Part shown: positions 1 through 5,350 of the stretch, one piece after another
Layout: the number at the start of each line of letters is the position of its first letter
Position numbering within the stretch: position 1 is the stretch's first letter
Assembly (NCBI GenBank): GCA_934183355.1
Contig: CAKPST010000083.1
Location: 1 to 5,350 of the forward strand
From: an uncultured Prevotella sp.
Lineage (GTDB): Bacteria; Bacteroidota; Bacteroidia; Bacteroidales; Bacteroidaceae
Length of the DNA stretch: 5,350 nucleotides
Direction of reading: 5' to 3'
Notes under the pieces: model-generated
The model's database searches: none
What the model saw: the letters and a program-made list of their open reading frames with translations, nothing else
Told to the model about the DNA's origin: nothing
Translations under genes and position numbers: made by a program

Positions 1-3000
1 GATATCTTTTCATATATGATAGGTACGATGAATGCGTTGAGTAATGTTGAGCTGATGAGTCCGCCGAGAATCACCTTTGCCATGGGCGACTGTATTTCGT
101 TGCCGGGCAAATCTCCGCCAAGTGCCAACGGCACGAGGGCGAGAGCTGAGGTGAGAGCAGTCATAAGGATAGGGTTGAGACGCGAGAGCGAGCCTTCGAT
201 AATGGCTTCGCGAATGGTCTTGTCTTCCTCGGTGCGCAGACGCTTGTACTCGGTGATGAGCAGCATTCCATTGCGCGTGGCGATGCCGAAGAGCGAAATG
301 AATCCGATGACGGCTGGTATGCTCACCTCGCCCGTGGTCAGCACTATGGCGAAGATGCCACCGATGAGCGCCAAGGGAAGGTTGAGGAGTATGACACCTG
401 CCTCCATGGCGTTGCGAAACTGCATAAAGAGGAGGCAGAAGATGACAACGATGGCGAGGATGCAGGTGAGATAGAGCACGCGACTGGCGCTCTCCTGACT
501 CTCAAACTGACCTCCGTACTCTATGTGATAGCCCTCGGGCAACTGCACTTTCTCGCCTACGGCTTGCTTGATGTCTGCCACGACGTCGCTCAATGCTCTG
601 CCGCTGGTGTTGGCTGAGATAACTATCTTGCGCTGCACGTTCTCACGATTGATGGTGTTTGGACCGGCGCTCGATATGATGTCGGCTACGTCGCTCAAGG
701 GAACCTTGCGTCCGTCTTGCGTGTCGATGATGAGGTCGCTTATCTCGTCATACTTATCGGCTTTCACAACGAGATTGAATGCGCGTCCGGCTTCGTAAAC
801 CTGCGACACGGTCTCGCCAGCAAGGTTGACGGCAAGGAACTCGTTGAACTCGGGTAGGGTGATGCCGTTGCGCACGAGCAACTCACGACGCGGCACTATC
901 TTCAGATCGGGGCGCTCTATCTGCTGCTCCACGTTGAGGTCGGCAATGCCGTCGATGTCCTGACAGGCGCTCTTTATCTGATTGCCTATGGTGAACATAC
1001 GGTTGAGGTCGGTGCCGAACAGCTTGATGGCGATGCTTGCCTGAGTGCCAGAGAGCATTGCGTCGATACGGTGAGAGATGGGCTGACCTATCTCGATGTT
1101 GGCTCCAGCAAGCACGGAGAGACGCTTGCGCACGTCGTTGAGAACTTCCTCATGACTGCGGTCTTTCAACTCAAACGGAGCTTCTATCTCACTGACGTTT
1201 ACACCGAGGGCATGCTCGTCGAGTTCGGCACGTCCAGTCTTGCGAGCCACGGTCTTTATTTCGGGCACCTGAAGGAGCAGACGCTCGGCACGTGCGCCGA
1301 TGGAATCGCTCTCTTCGAGGGATATACCAGGCAGCGAGGATATGTTGATAGTGAACGAACCCTCGTTGAACTTTGGCAAGAAACTGCTGCCTAAGCAGAA
1401 GAATACACCTATGGCTGCAACGAACAATGTGGCTGTACCTATTATCACCTTGCGTGTATTGGCAAGTACCCACAGCAGCGCACGCTCGTAATACTTCTTC
1501 AACCATACAGCAACGAAGGCTTCCTTCGGCATCTCGCCCTTGCTCTTGCCTAGCAGATAGCTACAAAGCACGGGAGTAAGCGTGAGTGCTACGAGAGTCG
1601 AGGCAAAGAGGGCGGTGACAAAGGCTATACCGAGAGGTATCAACATACGACCTTCCATGCCACTGAGGAAGAACAGTGGGGCAAAACTCACTACTATTAT
1701 CAACGTAGAATTGAGTATAGGCATACGCACTTCGCGTGATGCGTTATACACAAGCTCGATGATTGGTACGCGCTCAGCCTCGGGCAATGCGCGATTTTGG
1801 CGGATGTGCTTGTATACGTTCTCCACATCAACGATGGCATCATCAACAAGCGAACCGATGGCAATAGCAAGTCCGCCAAGTGTCATTGTGTTGATGCTGA
1901 TGCCAAGGGCGTTGAGCACTATCATCGCTACGAGGAACGAGAGGGGTATGGTGACGAGCGATATGACTGTCGTGCGCACGTTGGCAAGGAAGAGCATCAA
2001 GATTATCACAACAAAGATGGCACCCTCGATGAGCGACTTCTGCACATTGTCAATGCTACTTTCGATGAAATCGGCCTGACGGAAGATATTTGTTGAGATA
2101 TGTACATCCTCGGGCAGAGTTTTATGAAGGTCTTCGAGGGCAATGTCAAGGTGCTTGGTGAGGTCGATGGTGCTGGTGTTGGGCTGCTTTGTCACGGTGA
2201 GAAGCACGGCAGGATGTGCTCGTTCGCTGCCAACGCCAAGCTTGGGCGACTGGTTGCCTACCTTTATGTCGGCAACGTCGGCGAGAGTGATGACGCTCTC
2301 GCCGTTCTTCTTGACGATGCACGTGCCTAATTTCTCTACATCATTGGTGGATGTTATGCCACGAATGATGTATTCGTTGCCATACTTATAGCGCACTCCA
2401 CCATTGGTGTTGACGTTCATGCCACGTGTACACGCCATGATGTCGGACAGCGAAACACCGAAGTGCTTCATCTTACCTGGACTTACGAGTATCTGATACT
2501 CCTTAATGTCGCCACCATGCACACTGACCTGAGCCACGCCACCGGTGGAAAGCAGTCGAGGACGTATCACCCAATAGGCGTATGTGCGTAGGTCTTGCTG
2601 CGAGGTGTGCTTGCTTGTAAGGCTAACTATGAGCACCTCGCCAAGTATGGACGACTGCGGACCGAGCACTGGAGCACTCACACCGGCTGGCATCTGATCG
2701 CCTATAGCGGCAAGTTTCTCACTTACTATCTGGCGGTCGAGATATATGTCGGTGCCCCAATCGAACTCCACCCACACTACAGAGAAACCATTGGTGGACT
2801 GAGAGCGCACTCGACGCACACCAGTACTGCCGTTGACGGCGGTCTCAATAGGGAATGTAACGAGTTGTTCCACCTCCTCGGTTGCCATGCCGCCGGCTTC
2901 AGTCATGATTACTACGGTTGGCGCATTGAGGTCGGGGAAGACGTCGACATCGGTCTTGCTGGTGGAATACAAGCCGGCAATAACAAGCAGCATCGACGCC

Positions 3001-3053
3001 ACCAACACAAGTATTCTGTTCTCAAGCGAGAAGCGTATTATCTTATTCAGCAT
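1..3053 (-). CDS. CusA/CzcA-family heavy-metal efflux RND pump (3' end outside window)
   Basis: Inner-membrane, proton-driven pump of the heavy-metal RND family; with an adaptor and an outer-membrane channel it exports metal ions. I translated 1017 codons from ATG at 3053 without a stop. Family members are about 1030-1060 aa, so only the C-terminal tip is missing. Visible order: TM1 about residues 9-28; first porter region with VDVFPDLNAP (36-45); TM2-TM4 about 343-412; a second periplasmic region opening with PKFNEGSF and LPGIS near 562-577; and the C-terminal TM bundle, with GIATRNGMLLI and PGNEIQSPMA (983-992). TM4 reads GGLAIAIGSLVDDAIVDVEN (393-412); D404, D405, D409 and E411 match the acidic proton-relay positions. 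The CusA copper-binding methionines are not conserved (N570 for M573, A665 for M672). The TM4 wording resembles the HME5-type group of Nies more than CusA or CzcA, from memory. The start lies 5 nt after the adaptor stop, without a Shine-Dalgarno. The exact substrate is unknown. Confidence 0.96.
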   Translation of the reverse strand, partial: MLNKIIRFSLENRILVLVASMLLVIAGLYSTSKTDVDVFPDLNAPTVVIMTEAGGMATEEVEQLVTFPIETAVNGSTGVRRVRSQSTNGFSVVWVEFDWGTDIYLDRQIVSEKLAAIGDQMPAGVSAPVLGPQSSILGEVLIVSLTSKHTSQQDLRTYAYWVIRPRLLSTGGVAQVSVHGGDIKEYQILVSPGKMKHFGVSLSDIMACTRGMNVNTNGGVRYKYGNEYIIRGITSTNDVEKLGTCIVKKNGESVITLADVADIKVGNQSPKLGVGSERAHPAVLLTVTKQPNTSTIDLTKHLDIALEDLHKTLPEDVHISTNIFRQADFIESSIDNVQKSLIEGAIFVVIILMLFLANVRTTVISLVTIPLSFLVAMIVLNALGISINTMTLGGLAIAIGSLVDDAIVDVENVYKHIRQNRALPEAERVPIIELVYNASREVRMPILNSTLIIVVSFAPLFFLSGMEGRMLIPLGIAFVTALFASTLVALTLTPVLCSYLLGKSKGEMPKEAFVAVWLKKYYERALLWVLANTRKVIIGTATLFVAAIGVFFCLGSSFLPKFNEGSFTINISSLPGISLEESDSIGARAERLLLQVPEIKTVARKTGRAELDEHALGVNVSEIEAPFELKDRSHEEVLNDVRKRLSVLAGANIEIGQPISHRIDAMLSGTQASIAIKLFGTDLNRMFTIGNQIKSACQDIDGIADLNVEQQIERPDLKIVPRRELLVRNGITLPEFNEFLAVNLAGETVSQVYEAGRAFNLVVKADKYDEISDLIIDTQDGRKVPLSDVADIISSAGPNTINRENVQRKIVISANTSGRALSDVVADIKQAVGEKVQLPEGYHIEYGGQFESQESASRVLYLTCILAIVVIFCLLFMQFRNAMEAGVILLNLPLALIGGIFAIVLTTGEVSIPAVIGFISLFGIATRNGMLLITEYKRLRTEEDKTIREAIIEGSLSRLNPILMTALTSALALVPLALGGDLPGNEIQSPMAKVILGGLISSTLLNAFIVPIIYEKI

Positions 3054-3058
3054 AATGA

Positions 3059-4285
3059 TTAATGATTATGGTTATGCGCTGGAATGGCGTTGGCGGCTGA
3101 AGCCAGCTTTACTTGTACTGCACCCTTTGTCACAACGCGGTCGCCTTGCTTCACTCCCGTAAGTATCTCCACACGCTCGCCGTCACTTTCGCCGAGTGTC
3201 ACTTCCTGCTTGCGATAGCCTTCGGCGTCCACTTGGATATATACAAAGTGGATGCCTTGCTCCTCAGTTAAGGCTGTAAGCGGCAATGTGATGACATTAG
3301 GACGGTCTTGAGTAATGAGGTAGATTTCGGCGTATGAGCCTTGCACCACATCGCCAGTATTATTGAACTCAAAAATAACTGGAATATACGAATTGTTGAC
3401 TTCTGCCGAACGGCCATACGACTGGATATGTCCACCCATGTCGGTGATGTCATAGAGACGATTGCTGTAGCTGGTGCGGAACTTGGCACAACGTATCTTG
3501 TTGAGCTCGTTGAAATGACGCTCGGCTATCTCAGCACGCAGATAGAGATGCTTGTTCTGTGTTATGACAGCAAGGGTCTGACCTGCTTCTACATAGTCGC
3601 CACCATTGACCATACATTGCTTCACATAGCCACCACGTGGAGCTGTCACCGCTACTCCACCCTCACTGCGTGTATGCTGCATACTAGTGTATGTGAGATT
3701 GGCAGCTTCATATTCCGCCTTTGCCACAGCAAGGTCTTTTTCGCTTATTATCTTGTCCTTGATAAGTATCTTGGCACGAGTATAGTCGCGTTCGGCACGT
3801 TCGTAGTCTATTCGTGCACGCTGCACTGGGTCGCCGTCAGCCATCTGCATACCGGCTGATGTGATAGAGAAGAGCGTTGTTCCGGCAGCCACCTTCAGTC
3901 CCTCGCTCACATGGTTCTTGTACTGTACGCGTCCGCTAATTGTAGCAACAACGGCTGTCTCGTCGCACGATGCCGACATCACCTTGCCACTGGTATGTAT
4001 CACACCATGAAACATGCCAGGCTTTATCTCTTCTACCTTAACGCCGGCGGCGCGTGCTTTCTCTACCGAGAGTATTATCTCGTCGGCGTGCGCTCCTTTG
4101 GCACCATGGCCTGCATCCTCGGCGTCCAGACCAGCCTCTTCGGCATCATGGTCGTGATGCTCGGTTTCCTCGGCATGCTCATGGTCATGATCGTGGTCGA
4201 GATGGTCATGCAACTTGCCTCCGCAAGCGACCATTCCCGCCACGAAGACTAATGATAATAAGTAAAAAGATATTCGTCTTAGCAT
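3059..4285 (-). CDS. His-rich periplasmic adaptor (membrane fusion) lipoprotein of the metal RND pump
   Basis: Periplasmic adaptor of the CzcB/CusB type, 408 aa, linking the RND pump encoded just downstream to an outer-membrane channel. Residues 1-21 form a lipoprotein signal (MLRR, hydrophobic stretch, MVAC) with C21 as the lipid anchor. Residues 22-68 form an acidic, His-rich linker with 11 histidines (HDHDHEH, HHDHD). Next come the first lipoyl half (about 112-142, ISGRV...G.KV..G), a short alpha-helical hairpin (about 153-203), the second lipoyl half (about 210-243, VTAPRGGYV...GDYVEAGQTL), a beta-barrel (about 245-330) and a membrane-proximal domain with the usual GVKQGDRVVTKGA near the end. 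The C-terminus is HNHNH. Length is normal for the family. CusB binds Cu/Ag through N-terminal methionines; here histidines dominate, so divalent ions such as Zn, Co or Ni seem likelier (inference). It is first in the operon, with a -7 promoter box about 40 nt upstream. Confidence 0.95.
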   Translation of the reverse strand: MLRRISFYLLSLVFVAGMVACGGKLHDHLDHDHDHEHAEETEHHDHDAEEAGLDAEDAGHGAKGAHADEIILSVEKARAAGVKVEEIKPGMFHGVIHTSGKVMSASCDETAVVATISGRVQYKNHVSEGLKVAAGTTLFSITSAGMQMADGDPVQRARIDYERAERDYTRAKILIKDKIISEKDLAVAKAEYEAANLTYTSMQHTRSEGGVAVTAPRGGYVKQCMVNGGDYVEAGQTLAVITQNKHLYLRAEIAERHFNELNKIRCAKFRTSYSNRLYDITDMGGHIQSYGRSAEVNNSYIPVIFEFNNTGDVVQGSYAEIYLITQDRPNVITLPLTALTEEQGIHFVYIQVDAEGYRKQEVTLGESDGERVEILTGVKQGDRVVTKGAVQVKLASAANAIPAHNHNH

Positions 4286-4323
4286 ACTTTATTAAGTGTT
4301 TATTATTAAGCAAATAAAAATCA

Positions 4324-4335
4324 GTTGCAAAGATA
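4324..4335 (-). promoter_or_regulatory. Promoter -7 box of the efflux operon
   Basis: The minus strand reads TATCTTTG at 4335-4328, a full match to the Bacteroidota -7 consensus TAnnTTTG. Transcription would start near 4323, leaving a leader of about 38 nt before the adaptor ATG at 4285. No TTTG -33 box lies at the expected 19-21 bp spacing; a TTG at 14 bp is too close. A weak -33 would fit a promoter that needs an activator or is tightly controlled. A GTTGCAA copy (plus strand 4324-4330) overlaps the box. Confidence 0.6.
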
Positions 4336-4347
4336 AGAAATAAGAAG

Positions 4348-4362
4348 TGCAACCCTGTTGCA
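4348..4362. promoter_or_regulatory. Inverted repeat TGCAAC-CCT-GTTGCA, candidate operator
   Basis: A perfect 6-3-6 dyad (arms 4348-4353 and 4357-4362) lies 13-27 bp upstream of the -7 box, where a -33 region would be. A third half-site, GTTGCA, lies at 4324-4329 over the -7 box, 33 bp centre to centre from the same-orientation arm, or about three helical turns. The placement suits a regulator binding as a dimer, but no regulator gene is in the window. The dyad is short, and its arms alone are too weak to serve as a terminator. Confidence 0.4.
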
Positions 4363-4414
4363 AAAGCATAGAAATAGACATATATTAGGAACGCATGTAC
4401 ATATTAATATACAA

Positions 4415-4458
4415 AAAGTGGATGCGCCGCACTTCTGTGAGTGCTTCGCATCCGCTTT
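4415..4458 (-). terminator. Rho-independent terminator after higA, probably bidirectional
   Basis: Twelve-pair outer stem: 4415-4426 pairs with 4447-4458, with one G-T wobble and GGATGCG/CGCATCC at its core. A 2x2 internal loop follows, then a 5-bp inner stem (GCACT 4429-4433 with AGTGC 4440-4444) and a 6-nt loop. On the minus strand it is followed by a tail reading CTTTTTGTAT, right for ending the higBA transcript, whose last stop codon lies 17 nt upstream. The plus strand also has a T6 run (4462-4467), so it could work in both directions. It separates higBA from the efflux operon promoter. Confidence 0.8.
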
Positions 4459-4474
4459 GGATTTTTTCTACATA

Positions 4475-4807
4475 TCATAAAATTGCAGCAGCCGACCGTA
4501 TCTTGCTCAAGATTATAGACAAATGAGAGTCTTGTCTGGCAGTTTGAAGGTTATATTCACTCTGCATATTCACAAGCATATAAGCCTTGATACCAAGAGC
4601 TGCCTCTATGCGCAAAGCATAATCAGTGGTTATAGGACGCTTGCTATTAAGAATCTCATTAAAGACTGTGTAAGAACAGCCTATAATCGAAGCGAATTTA
4701 CGCTGAGAAATTCCACGTACCTCAAGCTCATCCTTCACTATCTCACCAGGATGGACAGGGGAAGAAGGCACCAAATAATCCATACTATATGTCTTTGTAT
4801 TTTCCAT
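4475..4807 (-). CDS. higA: HigA-family antitoxin, XRE-type HTH
   Basis: Antitoxin of a type II toxin-antitoxin pair, 110 aa. It should bind and neutralise the toxin encoded just upstream and repress the shared promoter. The sequence shows the HigA hallmark VHPGEIVKDELEVRGISQ (18-35), with HPGE at 19-22. A Cro/CI-type helix-turn-helix follows (about 34-72: SQRKFASIIGCSYTVFNEILNSKR, then a conserved ALRIEAALG) and a tail AYMLVNMQSEYNL matching the family's usual W/M-L-N-x-Q-x-x-Y-x-L pattern. After residue 87 the tail is variable. The start is 12 nt after the toxin stop, with no Shine-Dalgarno in the gap, as is usual in Bacteroidota. Toxin-before-antitoxin order is typical of higBA. Family assignment is firm; partnership with the upstream toxin is inferred from adjacency. 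Confidence 0.92.
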   Translation of the reverse strand: MENTKTYSMDYLVPSSPVHPGEIVKDELEVRGISQRKFASIIGCSYTVFNEILNSKRPITTDYALRIEAALGIKAYMLVNMQSEYNLQTARQDSHLSIILSKIRSAAAIL

Positions 4808-4819
4808 ACCAAATATTAT

Positions 4820-5137
4820 TCACTTATAATGATTACTAATATCTAACAAACGACATACTTTTATTGATATGTCATCCGTATTATTCTTGACGATGAATTC
4901 CAAACGATACTGTTTGCCACACCTAACAGAAGATATGCCTTTTTTGTCACCAACAAGAACTTCATAGTTTAATGATTTAAAAACAAACAAATCCTCTATA
5001 CACTTGGCATTGGCAAGTGTAACAACAGCCTTCTGATAACTTCGTACAACTTCCGGCTGAAAGCGGTGCTTCTTGTCACTTGTCTTGCCTTTGAAAAACA
5101 AGTCATGCAGATATTCCTTGGCAAATTCAATATTCAT
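4820..5137 (-). CDS. higB: HigB/RelE-superfamily toxin of the higBA pair
   Basis: Probable mRNA-cleaving, ribosome-dependent toxin of the RelE/HigB superfamily, 105 aa from ATG at 5137. I chose this start over an in-frame TTG at 5155 because family members begin with M-x-I/E-x-F, as here (MNIEF), and because the TTG lies upstream of the promoter -7 box. Recognisable blocks: GKTSDKKHRFQPEVVRSYQKAV (17-38), LNYEVLVGDKKGISSVR (56-72), QYRLEF (76-81) and the C-terminal ISNHYK. The basic and aromatic residues near the end (H103, Y104) could act in RNA cleavage as in other HigB proteins; this is inferred, not shown. No truncation or frameshift is visible. The antitoxin follows after 12 nt. The region is AT-rich compared with the efflux genes, which fits a mobile accessory module. 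Confidence 0.88.
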   Translation of the reverse strand: MNIEFAKEYLHDLFFKGKTSDKKHRFQPEVVRSYQKAVVTLANAKCIEDLFVFKSLNYEVLVGDKKGISSVRCGKQYRLEFIVKNNTDDISIKVCRLLDISNHYK

Positions 5138-5141
5138 GTGG

Positions 5142-5173
5142 CAAAGATAATTCAAAATATAAATATTAGCAAA
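5142..5173 (-). promoter_or_regulatory. higBA promoter, Bacteroidota type
   Basis: The minus strand has TTTG at 5173-5170 (-33 box), then 20 bp, then TATCTTTG at 5149-5142 (-7 box). This is close to the published Bacteroidota consensus of TTTG and TAnnTTTG about 19-20 bp apart. Only four bases (CCAC) separate the -7 box from the toxin ATG at 5137, so transcription should start at or next to the start codon. An AT-only inverted repeat (AATAT 5156-5160, ATATT 5163-5167) lies between the boxes and might be a HigA operator, though in AT-rich DNA it may be chance. Confidence 0.7.
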
Positions 5174-5231
5174 TTATCGAACATTAAAATTTGTAGTATA
5201 AAGAGAAAAACGCTAAATTTGCATTTGTCAA

Positions 5232-5268
5232 CCCATTGGCAGGACTTATGCAGCCCTGTCAAAATGGG
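5232..5268. repeat. Imperfect inverted repeat / hairpin, function unknown
   Basis: CCCATTG plus GCAGG (5232-5243) pairs with CCTGTC plus AATGGG (5255-5268): 12 pairs with one G-T wobble, a 2-nt AA bulge (5261-5262) and an 11-nt loop. The wobble holds only in plus-strand RNA; in minus-strand RNA it becomes an A-C mismatch. No T-run follows directly on either strand, so it is a poor terminator, though it lies right after the stop codon of the minus-strand partial gene. Alternatives are a small structured RNA element or a repeat-family member. Confidence 0.45.
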
Positions 5269-5272
5269 AGAC

Positions 5273-5350
5273 CTATATACATAAAGGCGTTACTGACGCT
5301 TTGGTTTTGACATTCTGAGAACTTCGCAACTTCATCTGTTCGTCAAAGAC
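5273..5350 (-). CDS. C-terminal end of an unrecognised gene (partial)
   Basis: One minus-strand frame is open from the window edge to TAG at 5275-5273, giving 25 residues that end QNVKTKASVTPLCI. The other two minus frames hit stops within the first 18 bases. I do not recognise the sequence and no domain can be named from so short a piece; an open frame of this length can arise by chance. If real, it is a gene upstream of higBA in the same direction, about 100 bp before the higBA promoter. Confidence 0.3.
   Translation of the reverse strand, partial: VFDEQMKLRSSQNVKTKASVTPLCI

Noticed and set aside
16..2391. Several plus-strand open frames of 63-165 codons across the first 2.4 kb
   Set aside because: They are antisense shadows of the RND pump, which is open through all 1017 codons and matches the family from end to end.
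3341..3859. Plus-strand open frame of 172 codons opposite the adaptor gene
   Set aside because: It lies wholly antisense to a clear adaptor gene, has no recognisable domain, and its composition is explained by the complementary codons.
4403..4411. AT palindrome near TATTAATA between terminator and efflux operator
   Set aside because: Short self-complementary AT stretches are expected by chance in this AT-rich gap; nothing else supports it.
5138..5155. TTG at 5155 as the toxin start, adding six residues
   Set aside because: It would lie upstream of and overlap the -7 box, so it would not be in the transcript, and family members begin at the equivalent of the ATG at 5137.
5283..5302. Hairpin with loop TACTG followed by GGTTTTG as a terminator
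   Set aside because: The stem is short with a bulge, the T-run is only four, and it falls inside the open frame of the possible partial gene.
1..5350. CRISPR array, tRNA/rRNA, insertion sequence or transposase
   Set aside because: No regularly spaced repeats, no tRNA-like or rRNA-like sequence and no transposase motifs were seen on either strand.

Overview
The window most likely comes from a member of the Bacteroidota, probably order Bacteroidales (Prevotella/Bacteroides-like). Three things support this. The genes lack Shine-Dalgarno sequences. Two promoters carry the Bacteroidota -7 box TAnnTTTG, and one of them has a TTTG -33 box at correct spacing. The toxin-antitoxin pair belongs to a subtype I associate with that phylum. 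All genes I can support lie on the minus strand, so the biological order runs from high to low coordinates.

Layout in transcription order. (1) 5350-5273: the last 25 codons of an unrecognised gene entering from outside, followed by an imperfect hairpin at 5232-5268. (2) 5173-4475: a compact AT-rich HigB/HigA type II toxin-antitoxin operon. Its promoter sits so close to the toxin ATG that the mRNA is predicted to be leaderless. (3) 4456-4415: a strong hairpin with a U-rich tail that should end the higBA transcript. (4) 4362-4324: the promoter region of the next operon, with a -7 box and a 6-3-6 inverted repeat that could be an operator. (5) 4285-3059: a His-rich, lipid-anchored periplasmic adaptor (membrane fusion protein). 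(6) 3053-1: the start and nearly all of a CusA/CzcA-type heavy-metal RND pump, 1017 codons, cut off by the window edge.

Adaptor and pump form one operon with a 5-nt gap and should build the inner-membrane and periplasmic parts of a tripartite metal exporter. The outer-membrane TolC/CzcC-like partner is not in the window and may follow the pump. The pump has the proton-relay acidic residues of TM4 but lacks the three methionines that bind Cu(I)/Ag(I) in CusA. The adaptor carries histidines rather than methionines near its N-terminus. Together these favour divalent ions such as Zn, Co, Ni or Cd over Cu/Ag; this is inference. I see no wholly new system. The points most worth a second look are the leaderless toxin promoter, the candidate metal-responsive operator, and the likely substrate class of the pump.
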